From NCBI GenBank assembly GCA_025174535.1, contig JALBUN010000015.1, forward strand, positions 866,501-930,500: DNA of 64,000 nucleotides, in the 5' to 3' direction. Numbering within the stretch: the stretch's first letter is position 1; the number at the start of each line of letters is the position of its first letter. Both the position numbers and the translations under genes were made by a program. The notes beneath the pieces are model-generated. The model made no database searches and was not told the DNA's origin. It saw nothing but the letters and a program-made list of their open reading frames with translations. Of this stretch, positions 50,805 through 61,400 are shown piece after piece. Source of the DNA: Cantharellus purpuraceus. Taxonomy: Eukaryota; Basidiomycota; Agaricomycetes; Cantharellales; Hydnaceae.

Positions 50805-51606
50805 TGGGGTCCGAGGACATTTTGGAGCCCTGCAGCCCGGGGACCATGGCGTTCATGACATGTGCGCGTTTGCGGTATCCCAGACGGGGGAGGTAGAGCT
50901 CGGCAAAGGTGAAAGATCTTGCGCTGTGTGTGTAAGTTAGACATTCTATTGCCAGGGGGGGGGGGGGGCAACTCACCTGATCCACACCTCCGAATTGAAA
51001 GTTGACGTCTAGCTATTGCTTGTCCAGCGTCTGTAGCCCAGGGTAGAGCAGCCCACTCAAGAGCGGGCTCTCGACTTGTTTTACGACCTCGGCGCCCGCC
51101 TTTTTCGCGTCGTTCTCCGTGACGGCGGCGCAGAGCTTGTAATTGTCCATGTTGTACTCGCGGGAAAGCTGGTAGCTCGACCCCCGCACGAAGCGGAGCT
51201 TGGAGACGGGGATGGAAAGGGAGGTGAAGACGGCGTGGAGGCAGTGTTCATAGTACCTTGTGCGGTGTTCGACGAGGGCTAGGGTGCTTTTAGGTTGTCT
51301 AAAAAGGCGTGAACGTCTAGGGTTAAGATCCAATAATCAGGACCAGGAATGGCGATAGGGTGCATAAGGACGAACTTGCTAAGAGAATGATTACCTAGGA
51401 AGAACAACGATGTGAGGGAGCGGAATAAATGAAAGGTAAAGATAAGAGTGACCTCAACACCTGCACGTAGGAAATCCGCGGTTTTGTGAATGCGACAAAT
51501 CATCCAATGTGCGATGTTCGAGATCGGGAAAAAATACAAATGTGAGCCCTCTCAAATAGCATTGTCAGCTAATACACTGCTCACGACGTCCTGTAGGTGC
51601 CGTTCC
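50805..51606 (-). pseudogene. Tyrosyl-tRNA synthetase fragment, broken
   Basis: Minus-strand remnants of cytoplasmic TyrRS occur in native order. They are the signature start TAPTGR (about 51590), then [89 protein letters not shown] spliced to [16 protein letters not shown], and [11 protein letters not shown]. Lesions: the PTGxxHxGY region is destroyed after TAPTGR; a frameshift separates NLKAP from LALVEH; a TAG at about 51015 replaces the Tyr codon in the block before [14 protein letters not shown] is short by a Ser; and the anticodon-binding domain is missing. Introns with GTGAGT and CACAG ends are retained. This copy cannot charge tRNA; an intact gene must lie elsewhere. Confidence 0.85.
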
Positions 51607-52022
51607 TACAAAAACAATTCCCATATCAACACAATTGCGATATCAAAGCATGGGCCCGGGTACATAACCGCTGCATAAGTGTGAGTCAGTACCAATCTGT
51701 CACTAAATCCTTTGACCAGTTTAACAGTTACCCGTAGCGAGTCTGGCACTCCGTTGGTATCGGAGCGACTCTATTAATTTCGATCCTGATATGTGACTGA
51801 CTGTGCTACAGTGCAACCAATTCGGAAATCCTGTCAGCTAACCTTGAAAATCAACAGTGATTGGCTCCCATACACGACAAGTCCATTGTCCATTCCAGGG
51901 CCCCACAGCACCGCAACTCCAGCAAAATGACTCAAGGAAAGTCATGTGGACTGTCCACTTGTCTTTCAGAGCTTGATCCTAATGGCTATGGTGTGTTTCC
52001 TGCTAAGATCTTGGACCTACTA

Positions 52023-52650
52023 GTAGTAATTGATCGTTGGTCGTTGTAGTCAGCTCGAAGACGGTACCACGTATGATCAGGGTGTGTCTGTAGATGGACA
52101 TGACGTCTCAACTATTAAAGCAGTCTCTAAGCTCTAATTAATTAACAGGGAGTAGGGAAGTTTTGTTAAGTTTTTGTTTTTCAAAACAGCGACAATTCAA
52201 GGTGAGGGCTTTTCATAGTGTATCACAAGTCAGTAGCTCCCAAATATTTTTGAGGAGGGTTATGCAACTCGCCGACGAGCAAGTGCGAGCCCTTAAGGCT
52301 GCAACTGACAGGAAAAACAGTATAGAGACAATGGCACAGTGGAAAGTGCCGGCTAGTCGCTTGCGGCTAGTGCCTAGAGGTCGCGAGATCGATTCCCGTT
52401 CGTCACATCTCTTCTACAAGAATAGACGTCAAATATGTACACATCAAGCGGTGCCGTCTAAGAAGTATGCTGATGAATTTAGCGGAGTTCTAACATGGGC
52501 CACACCTGAAAATTGGTCAGAGAATCCCATGCTCTGGTAATTCTGGAATCTTCTCACGGTCTTGAAGCATCCTACACAAAGAGGTGTAGACCGTCTCCTT
52601 TTTTTCTTTAATAGTCGTATTATTACCTCTTATCACACCTCCCTCTCTAA
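52023..52650 (+). repeat. Right arm of the 628 bp inverted repeat
   Basis: Mirror of the left arm. At its inner junction the sequence CTACTAGTAG is a perfect palindrome at the arm boundary. The outer flank TATACTACTT does not match the left outer flank GTGAAGCGA. Confidence 0.85.
52327..52605 (+). ncRNA. tRNA-derived SINE-like pol III unit in right arm
   Basis: Box A TGGCACAGTGG (near 52332) and box B GATCGATTC (near 52387) match the pol III internal promoter consensus. A perfect 6 bp hairpin, CTACAC (52572-52577) with GTGTAG (52584-52589), lies a little upstream of a run of seven T (52599-52605), a typical pol III stop. A transcript of about 275 nt is predicted. The 3' hairpin could be what a partner retroelement recognises. 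Whether it is transcribed is unknown. Confidence 0.55.
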
Positions 52651-52999
52651 TATACTACTTTCGCTTTGGCCGTCTCTTCACTAAAGCTTTATCAGATCAG
52701 CATAGATAATTTTACCAATGGGCCACTGAAGCCAACTGCAACGCAAGTCTGTGCCTGTGCCGAGCGCATCTTGTACACATCAAGCCCCAGTGCCAGGAAG
52801 GACTAACTGCATCAGCACTCAACTACTCAGTGGCGACAAAATGACTTAGCTTCGAGGCGGTGAAGCTAGCTTGCCAGGTGGTCATGGACCTAGATGAGTC
52901 CTCTGACGCCGTACGCTTCATTAGTACTACCTGTGTATAAATTTCAAAACTCGCTTTTAATGCATACCAGCACCATTCTCCCCCTCGTCATGCCTACTC
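52651..52999. other. Intergenic stretch
   Basis: About 350 bp between the right repeat arm and the hydrophobin relic. No gene or repeat recognised. Confidence 0.4.
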
Positions 53000-53448
53000 C
53001 CAAAGCTGCTTATCGTGCCCTAGGTGATTGTAGTCTTCGTCGGTCGGCAGGTGGGACAGAAACCCAAATTATTCCCCAAACTTTAGCGATATCGAATGCA
53101 ACACCAGAGACGATGAGTAAAACAATCATAGGATAATATTTCGGAAAGCGGATGAGGTAAAATGAATAAACCAGTTGGGGGTATCAATTATGAACGGAAT
53201 TTGGGAGTGTAATATTATTACAATATTCCTGAGACCATTTCTTTGTTGCAGCATCACTGATGGCGCTAACAGACATGATACGTGCAGCACCGTAGGTCAT
53301 CACTAGTACATACAAAATAGTATTCAACGTACTTATGACATTTTTAAAGTATGTGCACCTACATCGCCATCTGCCTGGAAGAGGTAGGGCTGGTGGCTGC
53401 AAGGGTGGCGAGAGAGTCGGCCACATAAATGGCAATTTTGTGGGACAT
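53000..53448 (-). pseudogene. Hydrophobin relic
   Basis: Minus-strand relic related to the intact hydrophobin next to it. The ATG at 53448 opens MSHKIAIYVADSLATLAATS, closely parallel to MFHKTSICVVGSLAVLAAAN of the intact gene, and about 57 bp align well. After this the reading frame is lost and the QCNTG-CC core cannot be found. Around 53135-53190 a block again matches the neighbour's last-but-one intron region (GGTTTATTCATTTTACCTCATCC versus GGTTTGTTCACTCTCATCC), so the similarity spans coding and intron DNA. It therefore arose by duplication of genomic DNA, with the repeat spacing about 815 bp. Confidence 0.65.
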
Positions 53449-53782
53449 TGTCAGGTAAATTCGAGGCTGGCTGAGACGACTTCTGATTTGACTGGTCGTT
53501 TTATGTCGTTCTGCCTTGAATCATTTTTTAGCGGCTTGATTGGAGTCCGATAGAGCGTTTGGTTCCAGCCAGTCAATACTTGGTAAAATCGAATTCAGCT
53601 ACGTGTTTCTAGAGATTCTAACAGATTCCTCGCGCTGCAGGATAGTATAAAATGTACATTGACATCAACCTCAGGGCTTGAGCAATTGTGCAATTGAATA
53701 TGCATTGTCATGAAGAGTAAAGACCAAGATTTGTTTCTGTACCCCGTCCTTATCGAGAGATTGCGACTGACGGGTAGAGCTT

Positions 53783-54263
53783 CTAAAGGCTGATGGGTGA
53801 GCAGCCGATATTGATCTAATTTGACCATAAGAGACCACGTTGCGGGTTGTATAGAAAATCACTCACTAGACCATTGAAGTAATCAGAAGTGCAGCATACG
53901 GGCTGTTGAGCACTAAGAGACGTGAATTAAGCTAATACTTCGAAAAACGGATGAGAGTGAACAAACCAATTGATATCACCAATGATCGGAGTACAACCTA
54001 GGCCCACGACAACATCAACCCCTTGGACAACGATTCCGAGGAGGCCGAGAAGTGTAGCCGTCGCGGGATCGCTGGCGTTGCTAGTGGACTTGCAGCATTG
54101 TGGGCTACCAGTGTTGCACTGCGAACTATGCAGGATATTCAGCGTATGACTTCCTTCAAGCACATGGAGCTTACGGTGCTGTCCCCGCTCTGGAATAGAT
54201 GGTATTGGCGGCCGCAAGGACAGCGAGTGAGCCAACCACGCAGATGGAAGTCTTGTGGAACAT
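53783..54263 (-). CDS. Class I hydrophobin
   Basis: Second intact hydrophobin of the window. The ATG at 54263 gives the signal peptide MFHKTSICVVGSLAVLAAAN. Introns GTAAGCTCC...TGCATAG, GTTTGTTC...CTCTTAG and GTGAGTGAT...AAATTAG restore the whole eight-cysteine pattern: SQCNTGSPQCC, GLGCTPIIGDINC, QPVCC and IGCSPISL, ending at the TAG at 53783. The fifth Cys codon is split by the second intron (TG|T). The loop between C3 and C4, TLLGLLGIVVQGVDVVVG, is the amyloid-prone part of class I. Gene order differs from the hydrophobin at 24.5 kb, but the intron pattern is the same, so the two share ancestry. Beside it lies the relic at 53000-53448. Confidence 0.92.
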
Positions 54264-56909
54264 TGTGAGACAGAGAATGTAGTTCAAGAAAGTGCACTGC
54301 GTCTGGAACTGGGGACAGCTGTTGGTTTGAATGGCCTTTTATGCCATCCCATGTAATGCATATTTCTGTTTCCCATTGGTGAGATAACGAAGGTCAGAGT
54401 CCAGTCCCACAGTGGACATTGCAAACGTCCTTCCCCCCGAGCGTCAGAGGAGCACCGGAAGACCGACGGACTTCTGCAAAGAAGACAAGAAGACGGGACA
54501 GCGGGGTATTTCAAAACTCAGGGTGACTGCTTCAACGACAACGAGGTTGATTGAAAAGAAATCAAGGGAAGCGAAGTTCAGGGCAACAGAAGCCTGAATA
54601 TAAGTCGCTTGGGGTTGAAAAATGAAGAGTCTTGGGGCCTGAAAGCCAGCCCCGCCAGTGGCGTTCCGCAGATTCCGTGTGAGAACCACTCGTTCAATTC
54701 AAGTTCGGCACGTTTTCAGGCCCCAACCGTATCTAGAATTCGTAGCGTCAATGTCAGTGGTTAATTAATAGATGTGCATGCAATCGTTGCGATACTAAGG
54801 GCGATCTGCATACAAAGTTTCGAAGGTTGGGTGGTCATTAAGATGCATCACGGTTAGCGCTGCCTAGCAGTGTCACTATCCTTGTCTTTGGCCCGTGTTC
54901 TATCAGTGCGAATGCGCCGTGAGAGCTAACGACATGCGACAACCTCGACACAGCCTGTTTGTCACGAAAGAAAATTGTCAGTACAGTAGTCCTCATAGAA
55001 AATGAACGGCCTGATATCCTGGGGTTTTCTTGACCTGTTTGATGACCATTGTGCGAATTGAAATTTGCTTGGTCGCAATGCTGCCAGAGAACTAAAGTAA
55101 TAGCAGAGTGTTCGGCGTGACTGTATTGAGTTCGAAATTGGGTACTCTCGGCAGCCAACGGCGCTTTCATCATGTTCTGTTCTGCTGGTCTCTCATGGTA
55201 GAGAAAGAGTGGGGATTTCGCTTTAGACCACACCCTGTTTCCAGCATCACGGATAAGCTGTGGAGAAAGCTTGGAATTTCGACCATTAATTTCTGATATA
55301 CCCTGGCACACGGATTGATTGTCTAGTGACGCAGCTGTCGTTCCGATGAAGACCCCGGGCAAGCAGCGACTACTTGGTTTGATTCCTGGCCACTACTCGC
55401 GTACCTCCGCAATTCCGCACCAACGGTGGTTTTGCTCTTGCTGAACAGCCTCCTTGAAGCCTGCACTTGGCACTCTACCTTTGCTTCTGCTGATGGTTCA
55501 ATTGCCCCGTTTTCGATTGAATGCGCAAAATGTCTCATTCGCGGGAAACCGCCTCCCCGTTGCATTTGCTCTCATTAGCCCATTTCTCTGGGGGTTAATC
55601 GCTACAACGCGGCTCGACATCCACTCTTTGTCACATTCCTGCTAGTAGCAATTCCCACGTTGATTATCCTCTTATCTTCGAACCGGTGCTCTTGATGTTC
55701 ACCAACATCTATCCCTAGCTAGTTGCAACATCTATGAGTCTATGACCGTCATTCGGGGACAGCGGAACATCGGGTTTCCGTTGATGCTTAATGTGACTGT
55801 TTCTATGGAACTGATAGAGTTAAACCACTTTGCAGGCTATTGGTGCGGTGGATGAGGGTGTAAATGCTCTTTGGGACGCATCTTCTTGCCAGGTCGATTA
55901 CAAGAAGCGTGGTCGCATGCATGGTACGTGCATGTAGACTGTGTAGACCTTAATTCAACCATGAGGTACTATGACCAAACTACGTTGCTTGCTATCACAT
56001 TGGCTTTTCAGCTCTGGCAATCTCATTGTTCAACATCAGTATCGACCGAGCGCGACATTGAAGTTACGACGTATTGCTTCACCTGTCAGCCATACATAAT
56101 ATCACTCATCGCATTTCATCGCATTTGTATCTGCTCCCATGAGCGTTACGTGCGATACAACTATACTTCCTACCGCTGGCGCACATATGTCCTCTAAAGT
56201 CCGCCATCTCAAAAGGCAGGGAACATCAGCCAAAAAATGTATGCGTTTATATCGAATCAGGTCGTTCCACCGTTTTTTTTCAAAGCTCAAAGATCGTCGA
56301 AAGAGTCACAATATAGCGGAAGCGCTTTGCCTCCTTTTTGATATCCGGAGGAAATCATGTGAACTCACGGAGCTACATGTATGGTTAAATAAATAGTTTG
56401 ATTCTTTGGGGCATCATCCAGTTACGTTGAATTCCATTGTTCATGTCTTCATAGTCTGTTGTAAGTTTCTGAGCATTTTCCACATGATGGTTTAATGTCG
56501 ATGGTGTCGGGGGCTGGGTACTAAGTTTGTGAGCCTTTGTATGCAACGAGCATGTCTGTTTTTGTAACGTGGATGGGTCACTCGAGTGGAAGAGTATACA
56601 AGTGTGACATCACGCGGGCTGTCACGCAAGCACCCAATCAGTCATTCCGGTCTCCCTGGGTGTGGCTAGGCAATCGCACGGCTGCAGCAAGAACTCAATG
56701 GTAGATTCATGTTTGTATAATAATTGGAGCAGGCTTGCTAATTGAGTCATTTATGAAGGGAACAAGAAAACTCCGCTCACCTCAGCGAAAGGTGTTACAT
56801 AACGTGAGCGTGAACTGCAATTGGTCACGTGTATTTCTGCTTACTAAGGGCATTTTCCCTGACCTGGGTTCTGCACCATCGAACTATCACCCATCGGAGC
56901 CCAGTTGCA
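54264..56909. other. Long intergenic stretch
   Basis: About 2.6 kb with no supported gene. A minus-strand frame at 54838-55362 (174 codons, not starting at ATG) has no recognised domain, and a plus-strand frame near 55420-55580 is similarly anonymous. AT-rich repeats are not evident. It should hold the promoters of the hydrophobin (left) and of the HTD2-like gene (right). Confidence 0.5.
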
Positions 56910-58047
56910 ATGCCAATGTTCCCTCATACCTATCTGTATACACTGAAGGCGCGATGTTTGTCATCGCAGGTTCGACGATGGTCGTCAACACTCTCAAACT
57001 CTGAAAGAGAGACAGTGAAGACTTGGATTGCGAGCCAAAACCTCCCTTCGAAACAACCTGCTTTATTTGATCACCTTGGTTCCTCTCAGCTCAAGGCATT
57101 GGGGTGCACTCTACCAACCTTAGATGGCACAATACCACCTCCGTCACATCGCCGCATAGAGATCTCGGACGGCTCCATCATTTCTCCAGGACACCTCCTA
57201 GTTTTTTGTAACCCTGCTTCTCCAGAGCGTGAGCTGGAGCCTGATGCAACTACTCGGCTTCTGGCCCCTCCAGCGCCATTCGTTCGTCGCATGTGGGCTG
57301 CTGGCAAATTCGAGTTCAAGAGACCCCTGCATGTCGGTGACAGTATCCGAGCCGAACGAACCTTCTCTAGCATAGAAGCCAAGAGGCTAGACGTCGAGAA
57401 CCCCATGATTATTGTGGAACAGACCATCGATACTAAGCTTGCAGAAGACTCACAACGCGGGCCTAACAAGCTGGACGACGTGTATACTCGGGAGACACGT
57501 TCGCACGTATATGTTCCACTAAGCAGTGAGCGGCGTGTAAGATCAAGTGAGCATCGCTTATTTCTTTACGGCCACTTACAACTAAACTGTCGTAAATCGT
57601 AAACTCGACACCAGTTCGGGACTTACCCAAGCCTGACTTCTCGTTTTCATACACCCCAACGGATACTACCTTGTTCCGTTTTTCTGCATTGACATTCAAC
57701 GCACACCGTATACACCTCAACAAGGAATATTCGCAGAATGTGGAAAAGCTTCCGGGTATGTGCAAATACTATGATATCCCAAATTTTCATGACAATATCA
57801 TGTTGCAGAGCGTCTGGTCCATGGACCAATGACTGCTTTGATGTTGATGGAAGCAATTGAGCATAATAGACCTGCTCACCTCAACATTGCCGCGTTTGAG
57901 TACAGAGCGACAAATCAACTACTTGTCAACAACCGCATCACTATTCAGGGAACCTGGATGTCAAGAGATAAAATGAACTTGAAGGTTTGGGCACAAAGTG
58001 ATAGTGGCATGGTAGGCATGGTGGGTGAGGCTCGTCTGGAAGTCTGA
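56910..58047 (+). CDS. HTD2: HTD2-type hydroxyacyl-thioester dehydratase
   Basis: Mitochondrial 3-hydroxyacyl-thioester dehydratase of fatty-acid synthesis type II, or a close MaoC-like relative. The ATG at 56910 gives MPMFPHTYLYTLKARCLSSQ, a basic presequence without acidic residues. The first exon contains FDHLGSSQLKALGCTLPTLD, then PPAPFVRRMWAAGKFEFKR and PLHVGDSIRAERTFSSIEAK, which form the first hot-dog part. After an intron comes FSYTPTDTTLFRFSALTFNA followed by HRIHLNKEYSQ; the Asn-x2-His helix is the hydratase-type active site. The last exon reads RLVHGPMTALMLMEAIEHNR and ends near MVGEARLEV. Three exons, with GTGTAAG and GTATGTG donors. Length (about 340 residues) fits the family. 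Complete. Confidence 0.88.
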
Positions 58048-58409
58048 GGTGGTTGGCATGATCTGTTGATATTGTGAGGCTGTATTATTCGTGACAACAA
58101 GTGGATGTTTAGTCTTCCACAAAGCGGGCATTGAAATTTCAAACCTCGCCATCGCGCGCCGCGGAGTCAAAGCCATAATGCCTAAGTGGGACTTAGCCGC
58201 TACTACGTTGACTGTACTCTCTTGGCTGTGGAATAGTGGAGTATCAGCCTTCACCCCTAATATTTCAACTATTGACCTCCTTAAAGATTGAAATGAGCCA
58301 TGACACGACGACACTAGCCTCACATAAAGATCAATTGCTGCAAACGCGACTCAGCCAGCTGGAGTGGGTCTCCATGCCATTTCCATACCCTTGTTACTGA
58401 TATGCTAAT
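58048..58409. other. Intergenic stretch
   Basis: About 360 bp between the HTD2-like and EAF1-like genes; it should hold the promoter of the latter. Nothing else recognised. Confidence 0.5.
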
Positions 58410-61400
58410 ATGCAACCCAGGCAAATAACTACCTCACGAAAGAACCAACTGCAGGAGCTCTTCCATCTTCTCAAAATTCGCGATTCTCCTGGGGCTCTCC
58501 ACATTCCTCCTGGCAGTGATCAGCTATTGAAGCAGGACGAAGCTGCGTGCTACGCCTTCGTAGAGTTGTACGAACAAGGCACCATTAATGAACTTGAAGA
58601 TTGGCCACTCGAAAGTATCTCTCCTGCACCGTCCCCAAAGGTTGAGGTGCGCCAAACCAGGTCCCGTGCTGCCAAGCCCATAGAGCAAGAAAGCACGAAA
58701 GACGAAGCAGACATGGACAATATTATGGAGGTGGATTTCGGCGGAGAAATATCTATGGACGAAGGGGAGGACGATGTTGAGGAAGCTATCCCTTCCGCTT
58801 CCGTAAAGAGTGGATCTTCAACGCCACAGGTCGTCGCCTCTATCACGCCCCAGCTGGATGATGCCACCTCAGCATCCCCTGCACTTTCTGAAACGCATGA
58901 AGATGCGATGGACATCGATGCTGTTTCACCCGGAGAGGTGGAGACTGTTGCAGCAGTGGGGCCTCTTAGCTCTCAGCAGGCTCTAGATGAAATATTTCAA
59001 GAAGCATCGAATCTCGCTCATGCAGAGCAGCCGGATCCAGCGTCTCGCGAAGCTCCAGTGGAAGAAATGGAAACATTGTCCGTCGACGACACCTCAAAGG
59101 ATGAGATTGATCTCATTTCCACACCATCTAGCCCGTTGGCCTCTCCTCCTCCAGTCATATCCTCTCGCATAACACGATCAACTTCTCGACTTCCACAAGA
59201 TTCCGTGCTCCCACCTTCTGGCTCTGTATCACCAGCTGTACGACTCAGAACTCGCTCACAGAGTTTGGCTCAGCGATCGAATACTCCTTTGCGTCTTCCT
59301 TCTTCTCCGCGCGAACATTCCCCTTCCCTAGAGCGTTCCCCATTACCTACAATTGCAGAGGCGGCATTCGCTGCATCAACTTCTTCCCGCACCGGGTCCC
59401 CGCAACCTACGGAATCGGAGGCGCAAGCAATGCTTGCTCCCGAAACCGAACTTGAACCAACATCAGTTGAGCGGAAAGAGGAGGTTCAGCGCATACCTGG
59501 ACCAGAGCAGCCAGGGTCAGTGGTGAATCTAGAGCCCGAGTCAGAGGCGATACTTGGGTCTCACCCGACAGGTGAAACCGAGCTGGCGCACGATCCGAAA
59601 GCTGAGGTATCAACGCTGGAAGCAAAGGCAGAGACAGTGATCCCGGAACAAGAGTCGGAGCATCTGCTGGAGTTAGGGCGTGGGCAAAGGCATGAGCCAG
59701 AGCATGAGCCAGAGCAGGAGCCAGAGCAGGAGCCAGAGCAGGAGCCAGAGCAGGAGCCAGAGCGAGAGGGACTAGAACAGGAGGAACCAGAGAGGGAGGA
59801 GCCAGAGCGAGAGGAGCCAGCGCGGGAACCAGAGTGGGAGGCGCCAGTGAAGGAGGAGCCAGGGAAGGAAGAGCCAGAGATGGAGAAACCAGAGATGGAG
59901 GAGCCGGAGAGGGAGGAGCCGGAGAGGGAGGTGCTAGAGATGGAGGAGCCAGAGAAGGAGGAACCAGAGACGGAGGAGCCAGAGATGGAGGAGCCAGAGA
60001 CGGAGAAGCCAGAGACGGAGAAGCCAGAGATGGAGGAGCCAGAGATGGAAGAGCTAGAGATGGAGAAGCCAGAGCCGGATGGGCCGGAGAAAGAGGATCC
60101 AGAGACGGAGAAGCCAGAGATGGAACAACTAGAGATGGAGAAGCCAGAGCCGGGTGGGCCGGAGAAAGAGGATCCAGAGACGGAGAAGCCAGAGATGGAA
60201 CAGCTAGAGATGGAGAAGCCAGAGCCAGATGGGCCGGAGAAAGAGGATCCAGAACAGGAGGAGCAGGCGCAGAGGCAAGAATGTCCGCCGGAGTTAGAAC
60301 ATAGGCATGAGCATGCGCATCAACAGGAGCAGGAGCAGAAGCAGACGCAGGAGCAGCAGCAAGAGCAAGAGCAAGCGCAAGGAGATTTGCCAGAGTTAGA
60401 GAAGGAGCAGGAGCATAGGCACGAGCCAGAGCAAGCGCAGGCGCAGATGCAGGAGCATTCACCGGAGTTAGAACATGACAAAGGCCATGATCATGGGCCA
60501 GAGCAGGAGCAGAACCGGGAGCGGGGACAGGATGTAGACATGGATATGGATGTGGACATGGACGTAGGTGTGGAATTGGATGTGGGCGTGGGCGTAGACA
60601 TAGACGTGAAGATGGAGGTGGAACAAGAGCAGGAGCCGCATACCGAACAGGAGATGGAATCGGAACCCCAGCGAGATCCATCACCGGCAGGTTCAGAAGC
60701 GGAGCTGGAGCTAAAGCCAGAGCCCGTAGCCACACCAGAAATTGTTCCAGAACGAGAGCAAGAACTAGAGGTGGATCTAGAGCCGGAGCCTGGGCTACAA
60801 ATTGAGAGGGTGCCAGAACCAGACGTGGCATCCGAACAAGTTCCCGAGCCAGAAACCTTTCCTGCTCTAGTCACTCCAGCCGTGTTCGACTCCCCTACGC
60901 GTACACATTCGGAATCTCCGACCCGTTCTCGATCAGGGTCCGTTTTAACCTCATGGCGTGTATCTTTGTCTGTATCTATCGCAGAGGAATCAGCTGTAAA
61001 CTCTGCGGGCAATGGTGGGGAAAATATTGAGGTAGGCAATGCAACTCCATTGATGTAACAATGGGGGAACTCACTGGGAATTGGTGATTCTAGCAGGACC
61101 ATTCTGAAGACCAGCATCAACCCATTCATCACGACGAAAATCGCAAGCATGATGTCGTCATACTCGTTCAGGACGCAGAGGCAGAGGACAGTACGAAGCG
61201 TTTGACTCGTGCACAGAGTCGCGCTCGTGAGCGGTCTAGGTCCATGTCCAAAGCCATGTCATCAATCGTCCCTGTTGAGTTAGAACAGTCTGAGGCGGAA
61301 CACGCTAAGCAGATGGAGGTCCCTGAATACCCAGAAAGAGTTGCAGATGTCGCTCTGACAGACGCGACTCATCATCCAGAAGTAAGGGATGGCCTAGTCA

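Larger units (their letters stand above)
49026..52650. mobile_element. Composite element: 628 bp inverted repeats around captured gene fragments
   Basis: Two inverted arms of equal length (49026-49653 and 52023-52650) enclose 2369 bp. Compared by eye, the arms differ at only two positions, both near the inner ends, so they are either young or kept alike by gene conversion. Outer ends read TTAGAGAGGGAGGTG and inner ends ATTACTAC. The interior, read on the minus strand, carries a broken tyrosyl-tRNA synthetase fragment followed by a fragment of a second protein gene. No transposase, reverse transcriptase or helicase is encoded, so it would have to be moved by enzymes from elsewhere. It could be a Pack-type DNA transposon with long terminal inverted repeats. 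Alternatively, two copies of a 628 bp non-autonomous element may have landed in opposite orientation around a duplicated host segment. No clear target-site duplication was found. Confidence 0.7.

Noticed and set aside
49026..52650. An LTR retrotransposon
   Set aside because: The arms are inverted rather than direct, lack TG...CA ends, and no gag or pol sequence lies between them.
54838..55362. 174-codon minus-strand frame
   Set aside because: Does not begin with ATG, no domain recognised, no consistent intron signals around it.
59407..60831. 474-codon minus-strand frame rich in Leu, Ala, Pro and Ser
   Set aside because: It is the mirror of the GA-rich repeats of the EAF1 gene. Such a frame is open because the repeat lacks stop trinucleotides on either strand; it has no own motifs.
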